64,000 nt of DNA from Rhodococcus xishaensis (GTDB taxonomy: Bacteria > Actinomycetota > Actinomycetes > Mycobacteriales > Mycobacteriaceae). Positions 1 to 9,863 of the stretch are shown here, in pieces. The notes beneath the pieces are model-generated. The model worked only from the letters and a program-made list of their open reading frames with translations, was not told where the DNA came from and ran no database searches. A program made the translations under genes and the position numbers. The stretch is from positions 581,575 through 645,574 of the forward strand of contig NZ_RKLO01000001.1 in the NCBI RefSeq assembly GCF_004011825.1, given 5' to 3'. Positions within the stretch are counted from its first letter, which is position 1. Every line of letters starts with the position of its first letter.

Positions 1-367
1 ATCTCGCAAGCCGTTCGCGGTTCTGACGTCGAATGCGACCCGGGAATTGTCGGAGGCGCTCAAGCGGCGCTGTTTGTTCCTGCATCTCGACTTCCCGGAC
101 GCCGAACTCGAGCGTCGTATCCTCGCGAGCCGGGTGCCCGAGCTTCCCGAGGCGGTCGCGGAACAGCTCGTTCGCACGGTGGGCGTGCTACGCGGCATGC
201 AACTCAAGAAGGTTCCGTCGGTGTCCGAGACGATCGACTGGGGCCGCACGCTGCTCGCGCTCGGCCTGGACACACTGGACACCGATGCATTGCGCGCAAC
301 ACTGGGCGTCGTGCTCAAGCATCGTGCCGACCAGCAGCGTGTCGCTGCAGAGCTGCGTCTGAACTGA
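1..367 (+). CDS. MoxR-family AAA+ ATPase, C-terminal part (5' end outside window)
   Basis: The reading frame is open from the window edge and ends in TGA at 365-367, so only the last ~120 residues are seen. The start of this piece reads SRKPFAVLTSNATRELSEAL, in which the TSN stretch looks like the sensor-1 region of MoxR-type AAA+ ATPases. The helical lid follows (DAELERRILASRVPEL, then the ETIDWGRTLLAL segment typical of MoxR C-termini). MoxR proteins act as chaperone-like ATPases for von Willebrand factor A partners. The next gene, 13 nt downstream on the same strand, encodes exactly such a VWA protein, as in the Rv2426c-Rv2425c pair. The Walker A and B motifs lie outside the window and cannot be checked. 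Confidence 0.85.
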   Translation, partial: SRKPFAVLTSNATRELSEALKRRCLFLHLDFPDAELERRILASRVPELPEAVAEQLVRTVGVLRGMQLKKVPSVSETIDWGRTLLALGLDTLDTDALRATLGVVLKHRADQQRVAAELRLN

Positions 368-380
368 GAGGGTCGAACCG

Positions 381-1823
381 ATGGTCTCCTCGCCCGTGCG
401 TCGCAACGGTCCGCCCGCCCCGCATGGGATCCCCGGGCACCTCGTCGATTTCGTCGAGGCTCTGCGTCGTCGAGGCATCCCCGTCGGGCCATCCGAAACC
501 GTCGACGCCGGGCAGGTGATGGCCGTCCTGGACCTGCTCGACAGAGAGGCACTCCGGGAAGGATTGGCCTGCGCGCTGCTTCGCCGCCCGACCCACCGGG
601 CTACGTTCGACGCCCTGTTCAACCTGTGGTTCCCCGTCGGCGTCGGCGTCCGCGACGACGGTGACACCGACCAGCCGCTGCCGCGCACGCCCGACGGCGA
701 CATCGACTACGAGGCATTGCAGGCGATGCTCGCCGAGTTGCTCTCCGACGACTCGCCCGAGGCGCTCGCACAACTCGAGGATCTCGCGGCTCGGATGGTC
801 GAGGAGATCGGACAGTACGAGTCCAGGAACGGGCCGGCGTTCTCCGCTTATCAAGCGTTGCGCAACGTACCGCCGGACAATCTACTCGAGAAGATCCTCT
901 CCGGTCTGCTCGGTAACCAGCCGAGCGAGGACAAGTCCGGCGGTGACTACACCTCCGAGGTGGCCAAGCGCGGCGCGATCCAGCGGATCATGGATTTTCG
1001 CAAGATGATCGAATCCGAGACGCAACGAAGGTCCGCCGAGCAGATCGGCCGGGAACGGGTCGCGAACTACGGGGTGCCGAAACTGGCCGAGGAGGTCGAC
1101 TTCCTGCGGGCGTCCGACTCCGAACTCGGGGCACTCCGACGTAGCGTCACGCCGCTGGCGCGGCTGCTCGCGAGCCGCCTGGCTGTCCGGCGAAGCCGTG
1201 CTCGCGCGGGTGCGGTCGACCTGCGCCGCACGCTCCGAAAGTCCATGTCGACCGGCGGTGTTCCGATCGACCTGGTGCAGCGCAAGCCGCGTCCGGCTCG
1301 ACCCGAATTGGTTCTGCTGTGTGATGTCTCCGGGTCGGTCGCCGGGTTCTCGCACTTCACGCTGCTTCTCGTGCATGCGCTTCGTGAACAGTTCTCGCGT
1401 GTGCGAGTCTTCGCGTTCATCGACAGCACGGACGAGGTGACCCGCTTCTTCGAGTCCGGTTCCGATCTGGGCGTGGCGATGTCCCGAATGATCCGGGAGG
1501 CTGAACTGATCACCTACGACGGTCACTCGGACTACGGGAACGCGCTGGGCGTATTCGCCGAAAGGTATGCGCACAGCCTTACGAACCGCAGCTCGCTGCT
1601 CGTGCTCGGCGACGGACGTAACAACTACCGCGATCCCGCGTTGCCCACCCTCGCGCATCTCGTGTCCGTCGCCAAACATGCCCACTGGCTCAACCCCGAG
1701 CCCCGGGGACAATGGGGGACCGGGGACTCGGCAGCGCTCGTCTACAACGAGGTGATCGACATGCACGAGTGCAGATCCGCCCAGCAACTCGCCGCGGTAG
1801 TCGCCGGATTGCTGCCTGTGTGA
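381..1823 (+). CDS. CoxE-like VWA domain protein (MoxR partner)
   Basis: The 480-residue product has a helical N-terminal half beginning with [20 protein letters not shown], typical of the CoxE/DUF58-like VWA family. A von Willebrand factor A domain occupies about residues 305-480. The metal-ion-dependent adhesion motif DxSGS is present as [11 protein letters not shown], followed by the conserved [14 protein letters not shown] strand and a DYGNALGVF segment. It follows the MoxR ATPase by 13 nt, with GAGAGGG ahead of the ATG. The pair probably forms a chaperone or metal-insertion type complex. In carboxydotrophs CoxE works on CO dehydrogenase, but no coxSML genes are visible here, so the substrate is unknown. 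Confidence 0.85.
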   Translation: MVSSPVRRNGPPAPHGIPGHLVDFVEALRRRGIPVGPSETVDAGQVMAVLDLLDREALREGLACALLRRPTHRATFDALFNLWFPVGVGVRDDGDTDQPLPRTPDGDIDYEALQAMLAELLSDDSPEALAQLEDLAARMVEEIGQYESRNGPAFSAYQALRNVPPDNLLEKILSGLLGNQPSEDKSGGDYTSEVAKRGAIQRIMDFRKMIESETQRRSAEQIGRERVANYGVPKLAEEVDFLRASDSELGALRRSVTPLARLLASRLAVRRSRARAGAVDLRRTLRKSMSTGGVPIDLVQRKPRPARPELVLLCDVSGSVAGFSHFTLLLVHALREQFSRVRVFAFIDSTDEVTRFFESGSDLGVAMSRMIREAELITYDGHSDYGNALGVFAERYAHSLTNRSSLLVLGDGRNNYRDPALPTLAHLVSVAKHAHWLNPEPRGQWGTGDSAALVYNEVIDMHECRSAQQLAAVVAGLLPV

Positions 1824-1843
1824 GTCGACGCCGCGACAGACCG

Positions 1844-1849
1844 TAAGCT
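1844..1849 (+). promoter_or_regulatory. -10-like box of nadD, suggesting a leaderless transcript
   Basis: TAAGCT fits the actinobacterial TANNNT -10 pattern. Only 8 nt separate it from the GTG of nadD, and no Shine-Dalgarno sequence lies between. No good -35 hexamer is visible. Confidence 0.4.
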
Positions 1850-1857
1850 GGATCCCC

Positions 1858-2598
1858 GTGCAGCAGCCGACGCAGACTACCCCCCGGCGCCGCCTCGGCG
1901 TGATGGGTGGAACCTTCGATCCCATCCACCACGGCCACCTCGTGGCGGCCAGCGAGGTCGCGGATCGGTTCGCGCTCGACGAGGTGATCTTCGTCCCCAC
2001 CGGGCAGCCGTGGCAGAAGGGCGCCCGGCATGTCAGCTCCCCTGAGGACCGCTACCTCATGACGGTCATCGCGACCGCCTCCAATCCGAGGTTCTCCGTG
2101 AGCCGGGTCGACATCGACCGCCACAAGGTCACGTATACCGTCGACACACTTCGCGACCTGCGGGCCCAGCACCCGGACGCGGATCTGTACTTCATCACTG
2201 GTGCCGACGCGCTCGAGAGCATCCTGACGTGGCAGGACTGGGAGGAGCTGTTCGGACTCGCGAAGTTCGTCGGCGTCTCCCGCCCCGGCTACAAGTTGCA
2301 CACCGAGCATCTCGTCTCGCACCTCCAGCAACTGCCGGCTGACGCGGTTCACCTGATCGAAATCCCGGCCCTGGCCATCTCTTCGACCGACTGCCGTCAG
2401 CGGGCAGCCGAAAACCGGCCCGTTTGGTATCTCGTCCCGGACGGCGTCGTGCAGTACATCAGCAAGCGCAACCTGTACCGCGCTAGCGGCGACGCCCGGT
2501 CCGACGGCGCGGTCTCGATTTCCGAGCCGGCCCCGACGAGACAGGCCAGCGCCCAACCACCAGAATCGACAACACCAGCAGAACCGGGAGAACACTGA
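1858..2598 (+). CDS. nadD: nicotinate-nucleotide adenylyltransferase
   Basis: NadD adenylates nicotinic acid mononucleotide with ATP to give deamido-NAD, the penultimate step of NAD synthesis. The nucleotidyltransferase motif [12 protein letters not shown] (HxGH type) lies near residues 18-29, and the ISSTDCRQR motif lies near residue 175. The product has 246 residues; family members are usually ~200-215. The excess is a low-complexity Ser/Pro/Thr/Glu tail after the conserved SKRNLYR end. The GTG start has no Shine-Dalgarno sequence but sits 8 nt after a TAAGCT box. The stop abuts the GTG of rsfS, so the genes are probably co-transcribed, as in mycobacteria. Confidence 0.95.
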   Translation: MQQPTQTTPRRRLGVMGGTFDPIHHGHLVAASEVADRFALDEVIFVPTGQPWQKGARHVSSPEDRYLMTVIATASNPRFSVSRVDIDRHKVTYTVDTLRDLRAQHPDADLYFITGADALESILTWQDWEELFGLAKFVGVSRPGYKLHTEHLVSHLQQLPADAVHLIEIPALAISSTDCRQRAAENRPVWYLVPDGVVQYISKRNLYRASGDARSDGAVSISEPAPTRQASAQPPESTTPAEPGEH

Positions 2599-3018
2599 GT
2601 GAGCGCTTCGAACGAGGCCATCGCCTTGGCACGCATCGCCGCGCTGGCGGCCGACGAAAAGTTGGCCTCCGACGTCGTGGTGCTGGACGTTGCGGAGCAG
2701 CTCGTGATCACGGACTGCTTCGTCCTTGCCTCCGCCCCCAACGAGCGTCAGGTAAACGCGGTTGTCGAGAACATCGAGGACAAGCTCCGCGAGGCCGGGC
2801 ACAAGCCGGTGCGTCGAGAGGGCACCCGAGAAGGACGGTGGGCGCTGCTCGACTACGTCGACGTCGTCGTACACGTCCAGCACACCGACGAGCGCAACTT
2901 CTATGCGCTGGATCGGCTGTGGAAGGACTGCCCGGAGATCACCGTCGAGGGCATCGAGCAGCGGGAACCGCCGGCCGACTCCGAGTCGGTGAGCGAGGCG
3001 GAGGAGCCGGGACTGTGA
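2599..3018 (+). CDS. rsfS: ribosomal silencing factor RsfS
   Basis: RsfS binds ribosomal protein L14 and blocks subunit joining when nutrients are short. The 139-residue product contains the family core: the VVLDVAEQLVITDCFVLASA strand-helix region, then REGTREGRWALLDYVDVVVHV near residues 74-94 and the ERNFYALDRLW signature. The acidic C-terminal extension is not conserved. The GTG start directly follows the nadD stop codon with no gap, implying translational coupling. The nadD-rsfS order is conserved in many bacteria. Confidence 0.94.
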   Translation: MSASNEAIALARIAALAADEKLASDVVVLDVAEQLVITDCFVLASAPNERQVNAVVENIEDKLREAGHKPVRREGTREGRWALLDYVDVVVHVQHTDERNFYALDRLWKDCPEITVEGIEQREPPADSESVSEAEEPGL

Positions 3019-3680
3019 AAGCGGCCGAGTCCGGGTCGGCAGTCAGGCGGCTGATCCTGTTGCGACACGGGGAGACCCAGTTCAACGCCACGAACCGGAT
3101 GCAAGGACAGCTCGACACCGACCTATCCGATCTGGGACGGGCGCAGGCGAAGACAGCCGCGCAGGCCCTCGCCGAAAAGCGTCCGTTCGCGATCGTTGCA
3201 TCAGACCTGCGGCGCGCGCACGACACCGCGCTCGCGCTCGGCGACCACGCCGGGCTTCCTGTCGAGACCGACAGGCGGCTCCGGGAAACGCATCTCGGCG
3301 ACTGGCAGGGGCTCACCCACACAGACGTCGACGCGATCGCGCCCGGCGCGCGAGCCCAGTGGCGCGACGACGCCGAATGGGCGCCACCGGCCGGAGAAAG
3401 CCGCGTTGACGTCGCCGCACGTAGCCTCCCGGTGGTGCAGGAACTGCTCGACCGGCACGAGGAGTGGGGATCGGACCCGCTGGTGCTGGTGGCGCATGGC
3501 GGCCTCATCGCCGCGCTGACCGCGCGGTTGCTCGACCTACCGGTGGATCGGTGGCCGGTACTCGGGGGACTCGGGAACACCAGCTGGGTGCAGCTCAGCG
3601 GACATCGGGAGGGTACGGAACAAGCATGGCGGTTGGATGTATGGAACGCGTCAGCGAGCGTGGCCAGTGACGTCCTCTGA
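3015..3680 (+). CDS. gpgP: histidine phosphatase, glucosyl-3-phosphoglycerate phosphatase type
   Basis: This is a 221-residue member of the phosphoglycerate-mutase-like histidine phosphatase superfamily. The nucleophile motif LRHGETQ is near residue 16, RRAHDTA and the [11 protein letters not shown] element carry further pocket residues, and the second catalytic His is in [13 protein letters not shown]. The location downstream of nadD-rsfS matches Rv2419c (GpgP), which removes phosphate from glucosyl-3-phosphoglycerate in methylglucose lipopolysaccharide synthesis; the substrate here is inferred from that synteny. I chose the GTG at 3015, which overlaps the rsfS stop by GTGA and precedes the conserved [10 protein letters not shown] strand. 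The 3' end runs into the repeat array at the start of the next gene. Confidence 0.85.
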   Translation: MKAAESGSAVRRLILLRHGETQFNATNRMQGQLDTDLSDLGRAQAKTAAQALAEKRPFAIVASDLRRAHDTALALGDHAGLPVETDRRLRETHLGDWQGLTHTDVDAIAPGARAQWRDDAEWAPPAGESRVDVAARSLPVVQELLDRHEEWGSDPLVLVAHGGLIAALTARLLDLPVDRWPVLGGLGNTSWVQLSGHREGTEQAWRLDVWNASASVASDVL

Positions 3681-3774
3681 CGGCTCGGCCGTCGTGACGT
3701 CCTCTGACGGCTCGGCCGTCGTGACATCCTCTGACGGCTCGGCCGTCGCGACGTCCTCTGACGGTGCCGCTGCA
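3667..3774 (+). repeat. 27-bp tandem repeat, 4 units, at the gpgP/octT junction
   Basis: Units start at 3667, 3694, 3721 and 3748. The first two are identical, the third differs by one base, and the fourth is degenerate. In the downstream gene they encode VTSSDGSAV three times and then ATSSDGAAA. The first three units each begin with an in-frame GTG, and the first unit also contains the TGA stop of gpgP. Confidence 0.95.
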
Positions 3775-4521
3775 GAGGACGTCCAGCGGCCCGTTCTCCT
3801 GGTGATCGCGGATTCGCTTGCCTACTACGGACCCAAGGGCGGGCTACCCGCAGACCACCCCCGGATCTGGCCGAGCCTGGTCGCGAAGGAACTGGGGTGG
3901 GAGGTCGAGCTCGTGGCGCGGATCGGTTGGACCAGCCGGGACGCGTGGTGGGCGATCACGCAGGATCCGCGGGTGTGGGCCGCGGTATCGCACGCCGAGG
4001 CCGTCGTATTCGCGGTCGGCGGCATGGACTCGCTCCCGTCTCCGCTGCCGACGGCACTGCGCGAACAGCTGCGTTACATCCGCCCGCCTGCGCTGCGGCG
4101 TGTCGTCCGTTCCGGCTATCAGTGGCTCCAGCCGCGGCTGTCGAAACTGGGCCGCCCGGTCGCGTTGCCGCCGTCGCTGTCGGTCCGATACCTCGAGAGG
4201 TGCCGGGACGCGCTCGTCGCGATCCGGCCGGACCTGCCGGTGATAGGCACCTATCCGTCGGTGCACCGATGCGACGCGTACGGGCAGGTGCACACCGGTC
4301 GTACGCCAGCGGTGCGGGCGCTCGAGGCGTGGTCGGCCGAGAAGTCCGTACCGATGGTCGATCTCGCGGCCGCAGTCCGCGAGAACATCTTCTCCGATCG
4401 GGCCAATCCGGACGGCATCCACTGGGGCTGGGAAGCCCACGAGGAGGTCGCGGCGGCAATGATCGACGCAATCAAGAACGCCCGTCGCTCAGCGACCTCC
4501 GTCGAGATCGAAGAGGGGTAG
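3667..4521 (+). CDS. octT: SGNH/GDSL acyltransferase-like, OctT (Rv2418c) type
   Basis: The SGNH-hydrolase-like product carries [12 protein letters not shown] as its block I (ADSL in place of GDSL), [11 protein letters not shown] as block III-like, and [14 protein letters not shown] near the C-terminus with the Asp-x-x-His pair. By synteny next to gpgP it corresponds to Rv2418c/OctT, described as an octanoyltransferase acting on (di)glucosylglycerate in mycobacterial methylglucose lipopolysaccharide synthesis; the substrate here is inferred. The N-terminus is a run of nine-residue repeats (VTSSDGSAV) before the fold begins at about residue 40. GTG codons at 3667, 3694 and 3721 and an ATG at 3637 are all in frame, so the true start is uncertain. 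The gene overlaps gpgP by 14 nt. Confidence 0.75.
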   Translation: MTSSDGSAVVTSSDGSAVVTSSDGSAVATSSDGAAAEDVQRPVLLVIADSLAYYGPKGGLPADHPRIWPSLVAKELGWEVELVARIGWTSRDAWWAITQDPRVWAAVSHAEAVVFAVGGMDSLPSPLPTALREQLRYIRPPALRRVVRSGYQWLQPRLSKLGRPVALPPSLSVRYLERCRDALVAIRPDLPVIGTYPSVHRCDAYGQVHTGRTPAVRALEAWSAEKSVPMVDLAAAVRENIFSDRANPDGIHWGWEAHEEVAAAMIDAIKNARRSATSVEIEEG

Positions 4522-4525
4522 AGGC

Positions 4526-5383
4526 GTGGCGGTCGTCGTCGTCACCGACTCCTCGTCGTGCCTGTCGCCGGAACTGGCCGACCAATACGGCATTCGGGTT
4601 GTGCCCCTGCATGTGCTCCACGACGGCCGTGACTTGCGCGATGGCGTCGACGAGACTCCGGAAGACCTATCCGGGGCGACCACGTCTGGGGCTTCGCCCG
4701 GGGAGCTCGGCGAAGCGTACGCGGCGGCGCTGGCGGCCAGCGGCGGTGACGGCGTCGTTGCCGTGCACATCTCGACCCACCTGTCGGGAACCTGGGAGGC
4801 GGGACGTCGGGCGGCAGAGGATCTGGGCGAGAAGGTTCGGATCGTCGATTCGAAGTCGACAGGGATGGGGCTCGGCTACCCTGCGCTTGCGGCGGCCAGG
4901 GTCGCTCTGGCCGGAGGCAGCCTCGAGGACGTTTACCAGAAAGCTGTCGAGGTTGCAGCAGGCGGGCGCACGCTGGTCGTGGTCGACCGCCTGGAGCACT
5001 TGCGGCGCGGCGGGCGGATCGGCACGGCAGCCGCCCTGCTCGGCACGGCACTGGCGATGAAGCCGGTCCTGCATCTGGTCGACGGCAAGCTCGTGCTGCG
5101 GGAGAAGACGCGAACGTCGACCAAGGCTCGGGCCAAGTTGATCGACGCGGCCGTCGAGCTGGCCGGTGGGGACGCCGTTGCAGTCGCGGTGCACCATTGT
5201 CACGCGCGTGAACGTGCGGATGACGTTGCGGCGCAGCTGAAGGAACGTATCCCCTCGGTCAGCGAACTGGTCGTCACCGAGATCGGGAGTGTGCTCGGGG
5301 CACACCTCGGTCCAGGGTCCGTCGGTGTCGTGGTCTGTCCGAGTGGTGTGGAAGTCGGGGATTCATCCACAGCCGCTCGCTGA
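4526..5383 (+). CDS. DegV family fatty-acid-binding protein
   Basis: The 285-residue product has the DegV layout. The N-terminal lipid-binding segment is VVVVTDSSSCLSPE, the conserved ISTHLSGTWEAG loop (T/S-x-SGT) lies near residue 87, and the VVDRLEHLRRGGRIG motif lies near residue 155. DegV proteins bind a fatty acid head group; in Gram-positives the related FakB proteins present it to the kinase FakA. No fakA is visible here. The GTG start follows the octT stop by 4 nt, with GAAGAGGGG as ribosome-binding site. It corresponds to Rv2417c in position. Confidence 0.9.
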   Translation: MAVVVVTDSSSCLSPELADQYGIRVVPLHVLHDGRDLRDGVDETPEDLSGATTSGASPGELGEAYAAALAASGGDGVVAVHISTHLSGTWEAGRRAAEDLGEKVRIVDSKSTGMGLGYPALAAARVALAGGSLEDVYQKAVEVAAGGRTLVVVDRLEHLRRGGRIGTAAALLGTALAMKPVLHLVDGKLVLREKTRTSTKARAKLIDAAVELAGGDAVAVAVHHCHARERADDVAAQLKERIPSVSELVVTEIGSVLGAHLGPGSVGVVVCPSGVEVGDSSTAAR

Positions 5384-5402
5384 TCCACAGGTTTTCTCCA
5401 CG
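5363..5402 (+). promoter_or_regulatory. cluster of three DnaA-box-like 9-mers
   Basis: TCATCCACA (5363-5371) and TGATCCACA (5381-5389) each differ from TTATCCACA at one base. TTCTCCACG (5394-5402) differs at two. They span the degV stop codon and lie just before the comEA promoter. This is a consensus match only. Confidence 0.3.
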
Positions 5403-5439
5403 AGACGTTTTCGGCCGATTGCGCGTGGTCGCCGGAACC

Positions 5440-5445
5440 TACGGT
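5440..5445 (+). promoter_or_regulatory. -10-like box of comEA, suggesting a leaderless start
   Basis: TACGGT is followed by exactly 7 nt and then the ATG of comEA. This is the spacing expected when transcription begins at the start codon. No Shine-Dalgarno sequence is present. Confidence 0.4.
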
Positions 5446-5452
5446 CGCCAGT

Positions 5453-6364
5453 ATGGGTACCGATCAGGATCGAGCGAGGGCGCGCAGTCGGCTCGCGGTA
5501 GCGTCCGCGGGATCGGCGCCAACGCCCAAGGGCCACCACCACGAGACCGACGACCTCGATGCCGGCGACACCTCGATGTGGGTGCCGGAATGGTTGTCCG
5601 GCACGGACGCCGCATTCGACGAGGCTGACCGGTGGCCGGAGACTTCCAGGTGGAGCGGCCCGCGTCTGAGCCCGGGGCGTAGGGGAGCTGCTGCACTCGT
5701 CGTCGTCGGGCTGGTCGCGGCGGGGATCGCGGCGGTGTCGGTGTGGCGGGATCGACCCACTGCACAAGCGGTTCCGCCGCTGCCGATCGTCGAGGTCCGG
5801 GACGCGGAGGCCGTGCCTGACGGTGGCGCGGCACCGGCGGGGACCTCGACAAGTCCGTCGGCGCCACCAAGTCCGTCGACGACACCTCCACCCGACGAGC
5901 ATCTGGTGGTGAGTGTCGTCGGGCTTGTCAATCATGCTGGTCTGGTTCTGCTTCCGCCCGGCTCGCGTGTTGCCGACGCTCTCGAAGCCGCGGGGGGACC
6001 GCGGCCGGGGGCGGACCTGCTCGGGCTGAACATGGCCGAACGCGTGCACGACGGGGACCAGATCCTGGTCGGGGTGGTGCCGCCCGACGGTGGGCCGAGC
6101 CCTGTCGGAAGTGCACATGTGGGCGCCGGCACGGCCTCGGGCACCGCCATAGGTGCGCAGGCAAGGCGTGTCGGGAAGATCAATCTGAACACGGCCGCTG
6201 AGACGGAACTCGACGCGTTGCCCGGCGTCGGCCCCGTCACTGCGGCGGCGATCGTGTCGTGGCGGCAGACCAACGGCAGGTTCACCGACGTCGAGCAGCT
6301 GAGTGAGGTGGATGGCATCGGACCCGCCCGACTCGCGAAACTGCGGGACCTGGTGATGCTGTGA
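5453..6364 (+). CDS. comEA: ComEA-like DNA-binding helix-hairpin-helix protein
   Basis: ComEA is the membrane-anchored DNA receptor of natural transformation systems. The 303-residue product has a cytoplasmic N-terminus and one membrane segment around residues 80-97 (ALVVVGLVAAGIAAVSVW). A Pro/Ser/Thr linker follows, then a SLBB-type domain (VNHAGLVLLPPGSRVADALEAA) at about 155-190. A C-terminal double helix-hairpin-helix carries KINLNTAAETELDALPGVG and ADGIGPARLAKL-like motifs (visible as VDGIGPARLAKLRD). Its stop overlaps the comEC GTG by GTGA. Mycobacteria and rhodococci keep this pair, but competence has not generally been shown, so the role is uncertain. Confidence 0.92.
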   Translation: MGTDQDRARARSRLAVASAGSAPTPKGHHHETDDLDAGDTSMWVPEWLSGTDAAFDEADRWPETSRWSGPRLSPGRRGAAALVVVGLVAAGIAAVSVWRDRPTAQAVPPLPIVEVRDAEAVPDGGAAPAGTSTSPSAPPSPSTTPPPDEHLVVSVVGLVNHAGLVLLPPGSRVADALEAAGGPRPGADLLGLNMAERVHDGDQILVGVVPPDGGPSPVGSAHVGAGTASGTAIGAQARRVGKINLNTAAETELDALPGVGPVTAAAIVSWRQTNGRFTDVEQLSEVDGIGPARLAKLRDLVML

Positions 6365-8745
6365 CGGATTCGGACCGCCCGCTCGACGTACGTCTCGTAC
6401 CGTCCGCGGCGGTGTGTTGGGCCGTGACGATCGTCGGTTTGCTCGCGGGATGGCGTCCCGTGGCGGTGCTCGCCGTCGGGCTCGCCGGGTTTGGTGCCGT
6501 GCTGACGGGTCTCGCAGCGTACCGCAGGCGCGGGGTCTGGCCGGACGCGGCTCGGGTCGCTGTGCGCGTGGGGGTCGTCGCGGCTGCGCTGCTCGGTGCC
6601 GGGTTCGCCGCCGCGATCGCGGTGCGCACGCACGCTGCCGCGGTTCATCCGCTTGCACAAGAGGCGGAGTCGGGCGGCTTCGCGACTGTGACCGTCGTAC
6701 TCGAGGAAGATCCGAAGGCGCTTCGTGGCAGAGGATTCGGAGGCGATAGGCAGCTGTTGGTCCGGGCATCGTTGCGTGAGGTGTGGGACGGCGATTCGCG
6801 GGTTCGGGTCGGGGGATCGGTGCTCGTCTTCGCTGAGGGATCGCGGTGGGGCGGTCTGCTACCCGGCCAGAGGGTGACCCTGCGCGGACGTCTCATGGAG
6901 CCCGAGCGCAGTGATCTCACCGTCGCCGTCGTCAGGGCCACGGGGCCGCCGGTGCACGTCGATCCACCATCGACGATCCAGCGTTGGGCCGGCGGCGTTC
7001 GCGACCGGTTGGCTGCAGCGGCTTCAGCTGCACTGCCGGCCGATCAGGCTGGTCTGCTGCCGGGACTGGTCGTCGGGGACACCTCTCGGCTGTCGCAGGA
7101 CGTCGAGGGCGAGTTCACCGCGGCTGGGCTGACGCACCTCACCGCTGTGTCCGGGGCCAACGTTTCGATCATTGTGGGCGCGGTGCTGCTCGTGGTCCGC
7201 GGAGTCGGGATCGGCCCACGCTCCGGTGCGTTGCTGGCTGCCGCGGCACTGGCCGCGTTCGTCGTCATCGCCCGGCCGTCGCCGAGTGTGCTTCGCGCCG
7301 CTGCAATGGGATGTATTGCCCTGCTCGCGCTGGTGACGGGGAGACGGAAACAGGCGCTGCCTGCGCTGGCTGCGTCCGTCGTCGTGTTGCTCGCCCTGTT
7401 CCCCTCACTCGCAGTGGATTTCGGTTTCGCACTATCTGTGGTCGCGACCGCGGGCCTGATCCTCGTGGCCCCGGTCTTGGTGGACCGAATGCGGGATCGG
7501 GGTTGGCCGCGATGGATCGCCGAGATGTGCGCTGTGGCGCTCGCAGCGTTCGTGGTCACGGCGCCACTTGTGGCGGCCATGTCGGGCACGGTCAGTGTCG
7601 TATCGGTCGTCGCGAACATCCTTGTCGCACCGGTCATCGCGCCGATCACGGTCGTCGGCGCGGTGGCCGCAGTCCTTGCTACGGTGTGGCTTCCGGCGGC
7701 CATCCTCGTCGTGCGGATCGCGGGCCCGCCGCTGTGGTGGCTGCTCGAGGTTGCCGATCGCGCAGCGGCGGTCCCGGGAGCGACGGTCGCGGTCCCGGAC
7801 GGGCTGGCGGGAGCGATCGTTGTGGCGGTCGGTGTCGCGGTTGTGGTGCCCGCCATGCGGTATCGGTGGTCGCGGCGGATCCTGTTGGCGCTTGGGATCG
7901 GTGTGGCCGCGGTGTGGCTCCCAACGCGGGTGTACTACCCGGGATGGCCGGCCGCGGGATGGTCATTCGTCGCGTGCGACGTGGGGCAGGGGGATGGTCT
8001 GGTGCTGTCCTCGGGCGACGGTCGCGCCGTGGTCGTCGACGCAGGTCCTGATCCTGCGCCGATGGATCGGTGTCTGCGAGGCCTCGGGGTCGGCGAGGTG
8101 GCTCTGGTGATCGTGACGCATTTGCACGCCGACCACTATGGCGGCCTCGAGGGAGTGCTGGACGGCCGTGCGGTCGGCGCAATCGCGATCGGTCCGTCGG
8201 ATCTGCCTCACGGTGGGTTCCGATTCGTCTCGGCGACGGCCGCCCGTGCCGGCGTCGCCCTGGTTCGGTTGGCTCCGGGACAGGAGGTGACGACGGGGGA
8301 ACTGCGGCTACAGGTTCTGGGACCCTTGGTCCCGCCGCCACGCGACCCCGAGGCGGCCGACGAGGCGGCCAACGACGGTTCGCTAGTGATCATGGCGCAC
8401 ACGCCGGCCGGGACGATCCTGCTGACCGGCGACGTGGAGGCGCGGGGACAGCACGCACTGCTGCGGGCGGGCGTGCCCCTGCGGGCCGACGTGCTCAAAC
8501 TTCCACATCACGGATCGCGCACGACAGCAAGGGAATTCATCGAAGCGGTACGGCCGCGTCTCGTGGTGATCAGTGTCGGTGCCGGTAATTCCTTCGGGCA
8601 CCCGAATGGGGCCGTCGTCGACTGGATTTCAGCACTGGGCGCTATGACGGCCCGAACCGATGTCGATGGCGACGTCGCCGTGGTTCGCTCCGGGGCCGGG
8701 GCACTTGCGGTGGTGGGGAGTTCCCGTGGCACGATCGTCCGGTGA
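6361..8745 (+). CDS. comEC: ComEC/Rec2 DNA-uptake channel protein
   Basis: The 794-residue polytopic membrane protein has three parts. An N-terminal soluble domain lies after two or three membrane segments. The Competence domain begins around [20 protein letters not shown] and [13 protein letters not shown] and has many hydrophobic helices. A C-terminal metallo-beta-lactamase-like domain has [11 protein letters not shown], the metal motif [10 protein letters not shown] (HxHxDH) and [10 protein letters not shown]. ComEC transports single-stranded DNA into the cytoplasm, and the MBL-like domain may be the strand-degrading nuclease. The gene overlaps comEA (GTGA) and holA (GTGA), so the three are translationally coupled. 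Confidence 0.93.
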   Translation: MTDSDRPLDVRLVPSAAVCWAVTIVGLLAGWRPVAVLAVGLAGFGAVLTGLAAYRRRGVWPDAARVAVRVGVVAAALLGAGFAAAIAVRTHAAAVHPLAQEAESGGFATVTVVLEEDPKALRGRGFGGDRQLLVRASLREVWDGDSRVRVGGSVLVFAEGSRWGGLLPGQRVTLRGRLMEPERSDLTVAVVRATGPPVHVDPPSTIQRWAGGVRDRLAAAASAALPADQAGLLPGLVVGDTSRLSQDVEGEFTAAGLTHLTAVSGANVSIIVGAVLLVVRGVGIGPRSGALLAAAALAAFVVIARPSPSVLRAAAMGCIALLALVTGRRKQALPALAASVVVLLALFPSLAVDFGFALSVVATAGLILVAPVLVDRMRDRGWPRWIAEMCAVALAAFVVTAPLVAAMSGTVSVVSVVANILVAPVIAPITVVGAVAAVLATVWLPAAILVVRIAGPPLWWLLEVADRAAAVPGATVAVPDGLAGAIVVAVGVAVVVPAMRYRWSRRILLALGIGVAAVWLPTRVYYPGWPAAGWSFVACDVGQGDGLVLSSGDGRAVVVDAGPDPAPMDRCLRGLGVGEVALVIVTHLHADHYGGLEGVLDGRAVGAIAIGPSDLPHGGFRFVSATAARAGVALVRLAPGQEVTTGELRLQVLGPLVPPPRDPEAADEAANDGSLVIMAHTPAGTILLTGDVEARGQHALLRAGVPLRADVLKLPHHGSRTTAREFIEAVRPRLVVISVGAGNSFGHPNGAVVDWISALGAMTARTDVDGDVAVVRSGAGALAVVGSSRGTIVR

Positions 8746-9719
8746 GCCTTTCAACACGACCTGATTCGCTCCACCTCGTTCTCGGCGACGAGGAGTTGTT
8801 GGTCGAGCGCGCAGTCGCCTCGGTGGTCCGTGCGGTCCGCGCGGCTGCGGGTCCGGCCGGTGAGGACATCCCTGTCTCTCGCCTGCGGACCGGGGACGCG
8901 AGCGCCCCCGAGTTGGCGGAACTGCTCAGCCCGTCGCTCTTCGCGGAGGATCGGGTGATCGTGCTCGGGGCGGCCGCCGAGGCGGGCAAGGACGCGGTCA
9001 CGCTCGTCCAGGACGCCGCCGCTGACCTGCCGGAAGGTGTGGTGCTGATCGTGCTGCACTCCGGCGCTGGCCGGGCGAAGGCGATGGCGGGGGTGCTGCA
9101 AAAGTCCGGCGCCACCGTGCACCAGTGCGCGAAGCTCAAGCCCAGCGAGCGGGTGGACTTCGTGCGCGGTGAGTTCCGTGCCGCGGGGGTGCGGGTGGGT
9201 ACCGAGGTGCTGGAAGCGGTCGTCGAGGCTGTCGGATCGGACCTGCGCGAACTCGCTTCGGCCTGCTCGCAGTTGGTCGCCGACACCGGTGGGAAGATCG
9301 ATGCGGCCGCGGTTCAGCGGTACTACTCGGGTAGGGCCGAGGTGTCGGGATTCGACGTCGCGGACAAGGCCGTTGCCGGCGACAGTCGCGGCGCGCTGGA
9401 GGCCCTCCGATGGGCGATGCATCGTGGGGTGGCACACGTCCTGCTCGCCGATGCGCTCGCCGATGCGGTCCACACGATCGCGAGAGTTGGCTCGGCCGGT
9501 CGCGGTGACCCGTTCCGGATGGCATCCGAGTTGGGCATGCCGCCGTGGAAGATCAAGAAGGCACAGGCGCAGGCCCGTGGGTGGAATCCCGCCTCGATCG
9601 GTGAGGCACTGCAGGTCGTCGCAAAGCTCAATGCGGACGTCAAGGGTCAGGCCGCCGACGCGGACTACGCCCTCGAGTGGGCTGTGCAGAAGGTCGCGGA
9701 CCTGTACGGGGGTGGCTGA
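8742..9719 (+). CDS. holA: DNA polymerase III delta subunit
   Basis: HolA opens the beta sliding clamp within the clamp-loader complex. The 325-residue product is of normal length. It shows the degenerate AAA+ fold: [16 protein letters not shown] at the N-terminus, [16 protein letters not shown] near residue 62, and the C-terminal collar with [17 protein letters not shown] and [16 protein letters not shown]. There is no functional Walker A motif, as expected for delta. The GTG start overlaps the comEC stop. The comEA-comEC-holA-(rpsT) order is conserved across actinobacteria. Confidence 0.93.
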   Translation: MSLSTRPDSLHLVLGDEELLVERAVASVVRAVRAAAGPAGEDIPVSRLRTGDASAPELAELLSPSLFAEDRVIVLGAAAEAGKDAVTLVQDAAADLPEGVVLIVLHSGAGRAKAMAGVLQKSGATVHQCAKLKPSERVDFVRGEFRAAGVRVGTEVLEAVVEAVGSDLRELASACSQLVADTGGKIDAAAVQRYYSGRAEVSGFDVADKAVAGDSRGALEALRWAMHRGVAHVLLADALADAVHTIARVGSAGRGDPFRMASELGMPPWKIKKAQAQARGWNPASIGEALQVVAKLNADVKGQAADADYALEWAVQKVADLYGGG

Positions 9720-9793
9720 GCGTTCGGCGCTGTCGCTCCGTCACCGGACGAGGAGCGTCACCGAATAGGGAGTGGGGGAAGACCCCGAACAGA

Positions 9794-9826
9794 AAGTAGC
9801 CCCCGATCTGCGACCGGGGGCTACTT
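9794..9826. terminator. bidirectional terminator between holA and rpsT
   Basis: A perfect 12-bp stem (AAGTAGCCCCCG / CGGGGGCTACTT) has a 9-nt loop, with A-rich bases before and T bases after it. It lies between two convergent genes and would serve both. Confidence 0.85.
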
Positions 9827-9863
9827 CCGCAGAGCTTGCGACGGCGGAACCGTCAGAAACTTG

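Noticed and set aside
3667-3774. CRISPR-like array
   Set aside because: The units are directly abutted with no spacers and are translated in frame within octT. No cas genes are present.
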